32,575 bases of DNA from Eubacteriales bacterium (GTDB lineage: Bacteria > Bacillota > Clostridia > Oscillospirales > CAG-272): the NCBI GenBank assembly GCA_028709565.1, contig JAQVWU010000002.1, positions 1-32,575 on the forward strand, in the 5' to 3' direction. The position numbers and the translations under genes are program-made. Under the pieces are notes generated by a model, which saw nothing but the letters and a program-made list of their open reading frames with translations, had not been told where the DNA came from and did no database searches. Shown here piece by piece: positions 22,641 through 29,906 of the stretch. Every line of letters begins with the position of its first letter. Within the stretch, counting starts at the first letter, position 1.

Positions 22641-24629
22641 TTATTTTACGGCGTTCATCCGGAAATCAAAGACCGCCGGCGGTCTTGCCGTGGCGCGGTC
22701 GAACTCGCGTCCGTCCCTCGCGGCTTTCGCTTCCTCGATTGAGAACCATAAGTCGGTTATGGATACCTCACCCTCCCGGATATCGGCTACCACAATCCCT
22801 CCTCCTTCATACAGCAGCGCCTCCGCTTCATCGATTCTGCCGCACTGCAGATAAGCGGCGGCAAGGGACAGCCTGACGCGTGGTATGGCAGCGGTTTCGG
22901 CGGGCAGCTTTTCAATAAAATCGATTACCCGGGTGTATTTGCCGACCGATGAAAGCATGCGTACCGCTTCTTTTGCCAGTGAGGGGTCATCGGGTTTCAT
23001 CTCCGCCGCCTGAAGGGTCAGATTTGCCGCTTTCTCTGCCTGTCCCGAAAGTCCGGCAACGCAGGACAGGCCATATAGCGCCCACGCGCTTTGTTTTAAG
23101 GCAAAGGAGCGGCTGAGGGCTGATGCGGCTTTATCCAAATGATTACGCGCTAAAAGGGTCATGCCGTACTGCAGCCATGTATACCAGTTGTATTCATCGC
23201 CCTGCCCCGCGGCCTTTTCCATAAGGCCAAACCATTCCCCGTCCGAAATCCATGAGGGGGGTACCCGGTCCGGGCATACATTTCCGAAACTGCCGGTATC
23301 CAGCAATGTTTTCCACTGTTCCTGCTCGGTGTATGTCCCGCCGAAATCGAGATGCGGGCACATTACAGACTCTCCGGCTTTGCCGCGGCGATAATTTTCA
23401 AGGGCACCCCAGCCGCTTCCGTATAATATTGTCTCCTCCGCGGGCGACACAGCCGCTCCATGGGTCGCTTTGAGCATCTCTTCCATGGCTTGGGCGCTGA
23501 CAAGGTCGTCCAAACGGGATTCCGCTTCCCTTTTGGCATCCTCCCAATCTCCGTGTACCGCAGAGGCGTCCGCCTGCATCGCGCCGTAGGCTTCCAGCCA
23601 TTCCCACGCTGACCTGGGCGGCATGGGCAGCGATTCGTACTGGGTATGCGCCAGCCCCGCCTGGATTTCTGCATAACGTTCATCCGAACCGTCCCGGGTA
23701 AGGAATTCCTGCCACCTGTCACCCCCGGGTCCCTGACCCCATACAAACAGCTTGCGTCCCTTGAGGCGGGCGGTGGAGGTTTGAATCAGGCCGTAACCGT
23801 CCTTATCCAGCTGACAGATGTATTTTCGCTTTGCGTCGGGTATCTTCCAGAAGAAATCGACCGAACGGCGCTGATTTACGGGATATGTAATATCGGTATT
23901 GAGATAATGCGGAACCGGAGCCTTCGCTATCGCTCCGTCTATGTGCGTAAAGGTTTCGGTAACCGGCGCTATGACCCGCGCGCCCTCTTCTTCGGGTACC
24001 GCTATATTGCTCCACCAGTATATCGGCGTCACATACGGACGGTCGTTGACAATACGCACCCGGACATAAAGCAGTTTTGACCGGCCGGGCAAAAAGAAAT
24101 CCATCTGATAGACTACGCGGCGTACACGCTCGTATTCATACATGCGCAGCACCGGTGTGCCGTCGTCAAGGGCGGCGCGCGCCGTGTATATCTGCGAACA
24201 TGTATGCGGGTGATGCCCGAGAAATCCGCAGTTCCATTCCACACCGCCGCTTGTCCATGCGTTGCGTATCGCGAGATTGCAGGGGCGTACCACGGGATTA
24301 GCCATGAACAGTTCCCTGCCGGTGGTTTTATCGATAAGCGACCACAGTTTTCCGCCGTAAGCCGGCATAAAAACCGCCTTCAGGTATTCGTTCTCGAGCA
24401 CCGCGGCTTTGAAAACCGTATCGTGCAGCTGCCGTTCGTAATTATCCTGCATACGGTAAGGGAAAGGACTTAAAACGGAACCGTAACCGCAGTACAATCC
24501 GTCATCTTCATCCAGATTTGTTTTAGGCACCCACGCGGTTTTAGCCATTTGAGACAGCGGCGGCAGCGACGATTCAGCGCCCAGACGCTGCGCGGGCATC
24601 GTTATATCCGGGAAAGTCAGAGAAGTCAT
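22641..24629 (-). CDS. DUF5107-domain protein with C-terminal TPR-like helices
   Basis: 662 residues with no signal peptide. The N-terminal 400 or so match the DUF5107 family, a galactose-mutarotase-like beta-sandwich linked to sugar metabolism: 'LENEYLKAVFMPAYGGKLWSL', 'TSGGVEWNCGFLGHHPHT' and 'YWWSNIAVPE'. The C-terminal part (about 465-620) is helical with TPR spacing ('YGMTLLARNHLDKAASALSRSF', 'AAYLQCGRIDEAEALLY'). I chose ATG 24629 because GGGGGT lies 5 bases upstream; the frame extends 49 codons further but through AT-rich promoter DNA. The biochemical activity of this family is not established. First gene of the six-gene minus operon that ends with larC, divergent from the GH50-like gene, which fits a role with that glycosidase. 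Confidence 0.85.
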   Translation of the reverse strand: MTSLTFPDITMPAQRLGAESSLPPLSQMAKTAWVPKTNLDEDDGLYCGYGSVLSPFPYRMQDNYERQLHDTVFKAAVLENEYLKAVFMPAYGGKLWSLIDKTTGRELFMANPVVRPCNLAIRNAWTSGGVEWNCGFLGHHPHTCSQIYTARAALDDGTPVLRMYEYERVRRVVYQMDFFLPGRSKLLYVRVRIVNDRPYVTPIYWWSNIAVPEEEGARVIAPVTETFTHIDGAIAKAPVPHYLNTDITYPVNQRRSVDFFWKIPDAKRKYICQLDKDGYGLIQTSTARLKGRKLFVWGQGPGGDRWQEFLTRDGSDERYAEIQAGLAHTQYESLPMPPRSAWEWLEAYGAMQADASAVHGDWEDAKREAESRLDDLVSAQAMEEMLKATHGAAVSPAEETILYGSGWGALENYRRGKAGESVMCPHLDFGGTYTEQEQWKTLLDTGSFGNVCPDRVPPSWISDGEWFGLMEKAAGQGDEYNWYTWLQYGMTLLARNHLDKAASALSRSFALKQSAWALYGLSCVAGLSGQAEKAANLTLQAAEMKPDDPSLAKEAVRMLSSVGKYTRVIDFIEKLPAETAAIPRVRLSLAAAYLQCGRIDEAEALLYEGGGIVVADIREGEVSITDLWFSIEEAKAARDGREFDRATARPPAVFDFRMNAVK

Positions 24630-24674
24630 ATGTACCCCCATATATAAGTGTGATATATAAATAATCCTGAAACC

Positions 24675-24703
24675 AATATAACACAACCGCAGTTTTTTTT
24701 CAA
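24675..24703 (-). promoter_or_regulatory. Promoter of the DUF5107-larC operon
   Basis: On the minus strand TTGAAA (24703-24698), a 17-bp spacer, and TATATT (24680-24675), 45 bp upstream of ATG 24629. Confidence 0.6.
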
Positions 24704-24769
24704 TACTTTCGGGACAATGATATGATAAATTAAAAAAATTAAAAAACTTTGCAATATTTCCGATAACTG

Positions 24770-24798
24770 ATGACAAATCCTTTTGTATGTTATATAAT
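24770..24798 (+). promoter_or_regulatory. Promoter of the GH50-like gene
   Basis: ATGACA (24770-24775), a 17-bp spacer, and a perfect TATAAT (24793-24798). Transcription would start near 24805 and give a leader of about 75 bases that contains the GATAATC repeats. Confidence 0.65.
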
Positions 24799-24816
24799 TA
24801 ATTCATGAAGCATATT

Positions 24817-24856
24817 GATAATCTGATAATCAGATAATCGGATAATCGGATGAATA
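24817..24856 (+). repeat. Tandem 8-bp GATAATCN repeats in the GH50-like gene leader
   Basis: Four successive units GATAATCT, GATAATCA, GATAATCG, GATAATCG and a decayed fifth, GATGAATA. The first two units create the odd palindrome CTGATAATCAG (24823-24833). It lies just downstream of the expected transcription start and upstream of the ribosome binding site, where an operator would block elongation or the RNA could be bound. Confidence 0.75.
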
Positions 24857-24879
24857 AATCAAGAAATGAGGGGATGAGT

Positions 24880-26847
24880 ATGAAAAGCACCAAGATAGAC
24901 CTGTCAGGTTTTATTGCCGATAATATAATTGAGAAAAACTGCCGTTATACCTTTGAACCGAGCGGTAACGGTTCGCTGAGCGCCGTCTGCTCCGCCGGCT
25001 GTATTACCGGCATCCCATTCAATAGCTCTGACCTGCTGGTGATGGACGTAACAAACGACAGCGTCTTCGCCTGCGCGGTATTGTGGACCTTTACGGAACA
25101 GAACGGGACTTCATACATTGCCTTTAAGATGGGTCTGCTGCCCCGGCTGCGCACCCGCATCGCCATTCCGGCAACGGCACTGGACGCGAACACCCTGTTT
25201 CTGCCGCGTACCCCCGGAAAACTGAAAACGGTTACGCAGGGCAAGCCTATCAGTATCGACAAGCTCGCAAATTTTATGCTGTCGGTACCCGGCGCGCCGG
25301 GCAGCGTTGATTTGATTATACACGATGTGTATATAACCGATACCGAACCCGAATATCCGGTCGAGAATAAACCGATGGTCGACCTGCTCGGTCAAAAACT
25401 GTGTTCGTCCTGGAAGGGAAAAACCGCCGGTGAAGCCCGGCTGCGTACATTTTTAGCCGGTGAAGCTCAAAAAGAAATCGGACATATGCCGCCCGCGCGT
25501 TCAAAATATGGCGGCTGGACAAAAAAACAATTTGAACCGTCCGGATTTTTCGCGGTCCGTCATGACGGTTACAGATATTGGCTGTCCGATCCCGACGGTT
25601 ACGCCTTCTTCAGCATCGGTCTGGACTGCGTGAGCGTTGACGGGGACTGCAATCTGAACGGTATAGAACAGCTGGCAACCGATTTGCCGCCCCGGGGGAG
25701 CATGGGCTGGAACGGTGATAAAACATACAGCTGGCATAAGGCAAATCTTATGAGGGCATTCGGAGAGGAATGGTATGGTCAATGGGCTAAAATCACACAG
25801 CGCCGTCTGACCGAATGGGGGTTCAATACCATCGCGTGCTGGAGCGACATGGATTATATAAAAAGAGACAGCCGTCCGTATGTATTTATATTCGGGCGTT
25901 ATCCCGATACCCGGTGTAATATATTCCGCGATTTTCCCGATGTGTTCTCGGAGGAGTTCAGAGAATCGGCGGCAAAATACGCAAAACTGATAATCCCTTT
26001 TAAAGACGACAAAAATCTGATAGGTTATTTCCTGTCAAACGAACCTGCATGGGCGTTTGTCAATGCGCTTAATATCGCCTCCGTCCTTTTGGAAAGCGAT
26101 TATCCTTATCATTCAAAAACCGCCCTTGTAAATTTCATGCGCGACCGCTACGGCACTGTTGACGCGCTGAACACCGCGTGGGGAGCGTCCTTCACCGATT
26201 TTGATTCGCTGCTGCAGCCCGTTGCGGTATCGGCTCTCAGTGAGAGGGCGAACAACGACCTGTGGGACTTTTCGGCTGAGATGATACGCGAATATATAAA
26301 GGTTCCGTCGCTTGCCATCCGCGCCCATGACCCAGATCATTTAAATCTCGGTATACGCTACGCGTGGCTCTCGAGCAGTATACTGGTTTCAGGCAGCGAA
26401 TACTTTGACGTTTTTTCCTTTAACTGTTACGCGATGGATCCCGCCGGCGGTATAGAAAATATACTGAACACCCTGAAAAAACCCGACAAGCCGCTCATGA
26501 TAGGTGAATTTCATTTCGGAGCCCTTGACCGCGGGCTGGACGCGACCGGTATACGCGGTGTAACAACACAGGCTGAACGGGGCAAGGCATACCGGTATTA
26601 CATGCACGCTGCGGCAGCACACCCCTTCTGTATCGGGGCGCATTATTTCACGCTCAACGACCAGGGCTATCTCGGGCGTTTTGACGGTGAAAATTATCAG
26701 ATAGGTCTGGTGGATGTCTGCAACCGTCCCTATGATGAATTCGTCGGGGGCGTCATAAAAACGAATGATGAGCTGTATGAAATCGCTGACGGAATCAGAC
26801 CTCCCGCCTCCGAAAAAGCCGATGAAATCAATGCCGTGTTTTTTTAG
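24880..26847 (+). CDS. GH50-like glycoside hydrolase (clan GH-A)
   Basis: 655 residues, no signal peptide. The N-terminal 170 residues look like a beta-sandwich. The catalytic TIM barrel starts near 'YRYWLSDPDGYAFFSIG' and resembles GH50 beta-agarases: acid/base Glu388 in 'FLSNEPAW' and nucleophile Glu543 in 'IGEFHFGALDRG', a motif typical of that family. The substrate may be agar-like galactan, but GH50-like proteins outside marine bacteria may act on other beta-galactosides. I chose ATG 24880 because GAGGGG (24868-24873) lies 6 bases upstream; the ATG at 24850 is inside the repeat tract. The cytoplasmic location implies that oligosaccharides are imported first. It is transcribed alone, opposite the DUF5107 operon. 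Confidence 0.82.
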   Translation: MKSTKIDLSGFIADNIIEKNCRYTFEPSGNGSLSAVCSAGCITGIPFNSSDLLVMDVTNDSVFACAVLWTFTEQNGTSYIAFKMGLLPRLRTRIAIPATALDANTLFLPRTPGKLKTVTQGKPISIDKLANFMLSVPGAPGSVDLIIHDVYITDTEPEYPVENKPMVDLLGQKLCSSWKGKTAGEARLRTFLAGEAQKEIGHMPPARSKYGGWTKKQFEPSGFFAVRHDGYRYWLSDPDGYAFFSIGLDCVSVDGDCNLNGIEQLATDLPPRGSMGWNGDKTYSWHKANLMRAFGEEWYGQWAKITQRRLTEWGFNTIACWSDMDYIKRDSRPYVFIFGRYPDTRCNIFRDFPDVFSEEFRESAAKYAKLIIPFKDDKNLIGYFLSNEPAWAFVNALNIASVLLESDYPYHSKTALVNFMRDRYGTVDALNTAWGASFTDFDSLLQPVAVSALSERANNDLWDFSAEMIREYIKVPSLAIRAHDPDHLNLGIRYAWLSSSILVSGSEYFDVFSFNCYAMDPAGGIENILNTLKKPDKPLMIGEFHFGALDRGLDATGIRGVTTQAERGKAYRYYMHAAAAHPFCIGAHYFTLNDQGYLGRFDGENYQIGLVDVCNRPYDEFVGGVIKTNDELYEIADGIRPPASEKADEINAVFF

Positions 26848-26856
26848 TATTTGGTA

Positions 26857-26885
26857 TTGACAAAATAAAACGCTTATGATAAAAT
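26857..26885 (+). promoter_or_regulatory. Rubredoxin promoter
   Basis: A perfect TTGACA (26857-26862), a 17-bp spacer, and TAAAAT (26880-26885). It begins only 10 bp past the stop of the GH50-like gene and yields a leader of about 110 bases. Confidence 0.8.
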
Positions 26886-26900
26886 GGGAAAACCATCGGC

Positions 26901-26928
26901 GGGGTACGGCAAAACAGCGCCGTATTCC
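26901..26928 (+). promoter_or_regulatory. Stable hairpin in the rubredoxin leader
   Basis: GGGGTACGGC (26901-26910) can pair with GCCGTATTCC (26919-26928): 8 Watson-Crick and 2 G-U pairs around an 8-base loop. No T-run follows, so it is not a simple terminator. It starts about 10 bases into the transcript and could protect the 5' end. Confidence 0.5.
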
Positions 26929-27002
26929 ATAAAAACAACTATAGCCGTTTAATTAACAGCGAATAAATGGTTCCGAAAAACAGTAAGGAAAGAAGGGATA
27001 GT

Positions 27003-27161
27003 ATGGAAATATATACCTGCCTGGTTTGCGGTTATGTTTACGATGAAGCCGAAGGCGATCCTGTAAACGATATCGCTCCCGGAACAAAATGGGATGAACT
27101 CCCTGAAGACTGGGTCTGCCCCGAATGCGGAGCTTCCAAAGAAGACTTTGAGATGGAATAA
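27003..27161 (+). CDS. rd: Rubredoxin
   Basis: One-iron electron carrier of 52 residues, the standard size. The four iron ligands are Cys6, Cys9 (CLVCG), Cys39 and Cys42 (CPECG), with the conserved 'GDPVNDIAPGTKWDELPEDWVCP' core. I chose ATG 27003 because GAAGGG lies a few bases upstream and the protein starts exactly as family members do; the frame runs 12 codons further upstream. It is cytoplasmic and commonly serves oxygen- or peroxide-reducing enzymes in anaerobes. It has its own strong promoter and terminator and no redox partner gene beside it. Confidence 0.97.
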   Translation: MEIYTCLVCGYVYDEAEGDPVNDIAPGTKWDELPEDWVCPECGASKEDFEME

Positions 27162-27179
27162 ACCCGATTAAAACATTGA

Positions 27180-27219
27180 GACTCCGGCACAATTAAAAAT
27201 GTGCCGGAGTCGCTTTTTT
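27180..27219 (+). terminator. Terminator after rubredoxin
   Basis: GACTCCGGCACA (27180-27191) pairs perfectly with TGTGCCGGAGTC (27200-27211) around an 8-base loop and is followed by a T-run (27214-27219). It also lies 26 bp past the convergent SBP3 stop and could stop that transcript too. Confidence 0.92.
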
Positions 27220-27245
27220 GTTGTATTCAGTTATGCCGCGATATT

Positions 27246-28694
27246 TTAGCCGACGCTTTCCTGCAGTTCAACCAATGTTTTGAGCGCCGCCTCCGCCTTG
27301 TCTTTTATGGCGGCATATTTTGACACAAAATCATCCTTGACTCCGCAGGCGCATTCCCGCAGCAGCATCGCGCTGCCGCCGAAATCGAATATACCGTTGA
27401 GGTCAAAACGGGCAGCCGCGTACATGATATCAAGCATCTCCACCGATTCCGGGTCCCGTGCGATTTTTTCTTTAACAATGATATCATAAACGGCGGGTTT
27501 GACATCGGTAAAGGACAAATAAGCCATCGTTTCGGTAATCAACCCCGTTCGGTCGGCATCCGCCGCCGTAACAGGAACGGCAATACCCGACGGTCCCCAT
27601 GGATTGCCGTATGTATAATAATTATCCTGCGCTTCGTTCAGTTTCGGCGTAGGAATTATACCGTAATCGTCCTCCATGACGCGCAGTCCGGGTACACCCT
27701 GGTAACCCGCTATGATATTGTTCATGGATATCATGAGAAACATCAGTCTGCTCTCCGAGAACAGGGTCAGCGAACTGCCGGCTTTGTCCACATAACAGAT
27801 GTCCTTGTCACCCAGCAGAGTCGCGATCTGGTCGACCAGCGTTACAATACGTTCGCTGCCGAGATTCAAAAAATGGTTTCCCGCGGCGTCAATCTCGCTC
27901 ATCTTTTCCCCGCAGGAGATAAGCATTGCCTGACCGGCGACACCGCCGTCATGCGACAGCGCGTAAAAGTCGGCTTCCGTGAGTTTGCCGTCCCCGTCTA
28001 TATCGGTTGTTAAGTTTGCGGTAAGTTCCTTCAGCTTGTCGAAGGTCCACTGCCCGCTTCTGACCGTTTCGTTCAGATTCCCGATATTATAGTCTGCGGC
28101 AAGTTTGATATTGTACGCAACCCCCACCGGTGTATAGTAAAAAAACGGGGACAGGGCGCCGGAAGTGAAATACAGACTGCCCGAGAACTGCATGTCCTCG
28201 CTGATATACGCACACCACCACTCGGATTCGAGCTGCAGATAATTGATTTTGTTCAGGTCATACAGAAAACCGTTGGGCGCCAGGCTGTTGATGCCGTCAG
28301 CCATAGAGGTTATCACCAGACCGTAGATATCATCGTTGGCGTTAACGGCGGTCTGTACCATGCTTTTTACCTGGCCGCGGTCCTCCAGCGCTATGTTCTC
28401 TATGCCGATATTATAGATTTCCTCGGTTTTTATATTCCGCCTGACCAGCGCGTCATTGAGAACCTCTCCGTTTTCCGCTTCAGCCGGCAGATTGGGGCGC
28501 TCATCATAGGACTGCGCCAGAACGGTGAAGACATAACCGTCATAATTTTCATCGGGCAGCGTGTCCATGTAATCGGTTTCTTGTTGTGTCACATCGGGGG
28601 TATCTGTTAAAGGAGCTTCGTTATCCGCTTGTGCCGCGCAGCCGGCGGCGCAAAAAAGCAGGACCATCGCTAAGATCAACGCATGAATCTTCAA
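27246..28694 (-). CDS. Extracellular solute-binding lipoprotein (SBP3)
   Basis: Probable ABC-importer capture protein, 482 residues. I chose the start TTG 28694 because GGGAGGG lies 7 bases upstream; the frame extends 5 codons further through that site. The signal peptide ends in a lipobox (CAAGC, Cys19). It shares with SBP1 and SBP2 the 'NYDGYVFTVLA' start of the mature domain, 'EWW', 'WTFDKL' and 'YGIIPTPK', and the EF-hand-like loop 'DIDGDGKLTEAD'. It is the most diverged of the three. It lies 59 bp after the GH99-like gene, so a ligand related to that enzyme's product is a guess from position. There are no transporter membrane genes. Confidence 0.82.
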   Translation of the reverse strand: MKIHALILAMVLLFCAAGCAAQADNEAPLTDTPDVTQQETDYMDTLPDENYDGYVFTVLAQSYDERPNLPAEAENGEVLNDALVRRNIKTEEIYNIGIENIALEDRGQVKSMVQTAVNANDDIYGLVITSMADGINSLAPNGFLYDLNKINYLQLESEWWCAYISEDMQFSGSLYFTSGALSPFFYYTPVGVAYNIKLAADYNIGNLNETVRSGQWTFDKLKELTANLTTDIDGDGKLTEADFYALSHDGGVAGQAMLISCGEKMSEIDAAGNHFLNLGSERIVTLVDQIATLLGDKDICYVDKAGSSLTLFSESRLMFLMISMNNIIAGYQGVPGLRVMEDDYGIIPTPKLNEAQDNYYTYGNPWGPSGIAVPVTAADADRTGLITETMAYLSFTDVKPAVYDIIVKEKIARDPESVEMLDIMYAAARFDLNGIFDFGGSAMLLRECACGVKDDFVSKYAAIKDKAEAALKTLVELQESVG

Positions 28695-28753
28695 AGGTAT
28701 CCCTCCCAAATATTTAAAATCAGGCTTTTAAACCAGCCGATTTTGTTTAACGG

Positions 28754-29863
28754 CTATTTTAGGAACACCCGTTTCACGGCTTCAAGATAACCGTAACCGT
28801 TGAGATCGTCCGGCTGGAGATAGCTGGTTTCGGTCCACTCATTCCAGCTGTTGAGGGTGATAAGCGGAGCCGGCAGCGAGTGTGTGTCAATATACTGCTT
28901 GGCCATGATCAGACCCTCTTCAAAGGCTTCAGGGGTGTTGCCCTTTACGATACCCGGCCGGAAGGAGTTAAAACGGGGATTGTTGTCCCATCCGACAGAG
29001 ATATGGGGGAAATACGGTATTCCCGCATAGTCACGGTCGATGCGTTCCCATTCACGCTGTACATCGGCGAGGATTGCCCGGTAATCGCGGTCAATATCGA
29101 CAAAATGCACAAACTGATAATGGCTGATACTGTTAAAACCAAGCAGGCTGACCGCCCGGCGGGTTGTGCCCTGCGCCGTTGAGTCCACTCCGCTGAGATT
29201 TACGGCATTTTCACTCCAGGCGGTAAGCTGAAGGTGAAGACCGCGGTGGCCTGCCTTAACGGTCCGGCTGCGGAAGAATTCGAAAGCCCGCCGCGTATTA
29301 TCAACGCCGCCCAGACCGCGTATGAGGTTATGAAGATCGTAAATCATAAACACCGGGCATCCGTCGATTTTATAATAGTTAGGCTGAGAAAAATAACGTT
29401 CGATTACCCGCTTTACGATTATATTAAACTCTCCCCGGTCAACCGCGCCGTCCCAGATCACATTGGAAAAATCATCGGAATTCCTGATGTCCCAGGTGTT
29501 GTTCACCGTATGGTTAGCCCACATAAGATAGAACTTCATGCGGTCACGGTTTTGCGCCTTTAAAAAGCCGTCGTTCAAACAGCCTTCCAGAAAGGGACGC
29601 CGGTCATACCAATACCAGTCATAGATAAAGACGTTTACCCCGTGGTCGGCAGCCGCCGCGATTTGCATTTCCATAACATAGCGATCGGCTTCGTTTACAT
29701 AACCCCAGAGCGGTTTTCTCGGCCAGTCATGCCCCGGCTGCTTTTTGACCGCGTTTTTCACCGATTGCCACTCACCGATGCCCTCCGGCCAGAAGGTGCG
29801 GGTACGGGGTTCGTCTCCGGTATACGCCGGCCAGATATACGCCGCGATATCGTAATTTTTCAT
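28754..29863 (-). CDS. GH99/WbsX-like glycoside hydrolase domain protein
   Basis: 369 residues without a signal peptide, matching the WbsX/GH99-like family found in polysaccharide loci: N-terminal 'AAYIWPAYTGDEPR', 'NVFIYDWYWYD' (about 75-86), 'FYLMWANHT' and the C-terminal 'ITLNSWNEWTE', which holds the conserved carboxylates. True GH99 enzymes are endo-alpha-mannosidases; activity for WbsX-like members is less certain. I chose ATG 29863 over ATG 29869 because GAGAGG lies 9 bases upstream of it and only 3 from the other. It lies between the WG-repeat protein gene (43 bp gap) and SBP3, in one apparent operon. Confidence 0.85.
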   Translation of the reverse strand: MKNYDIAAYIWPAYTGDEPRTRTFWPEGIGEWQSVKNAVKKQPGHDWPRKPLWGYVNEADRYVMEMQIAAAADHGVNVFIYDWYWYDRRPFLEGCLNDGFLKAQNRDRMKFYLMWANHTVNNTWDIRNSDDFSNVIWDGAVDRGEFNIIVKRVIERYFSQPNYYKIDGCPVFMIYDLHNLIRGLGGVDNTRRAFEFFRSRTVKAGHRGLHLQLTAWSENAVNLSGVDSTAQGTTRRAVSLLGFNSISHYQFVHFVDIDRDYRAILADVQREWERIDRDYAGIPYFPHISVGWDNNPRFNSFRPGIVKGNTPEAFEEGLIMAKQYIDTHSLPAPLITLNSWNEWTETSYLQPDDLNGYGYLEAVKRVFLK

Positions 29864-29906
29864 ATGCATATTCCTCTCTTGTTTATTGCTTTTATTGCTC
29901 TGTTTT

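Noticed and set aside
24630..24776. N-terminal 49-residue extension of the DUF5107 protein
   Set aside because: It covers the promoter and AT-rich leader, has no ribosome binding site, and the family-like sequence begins only at the ATG at 24629.
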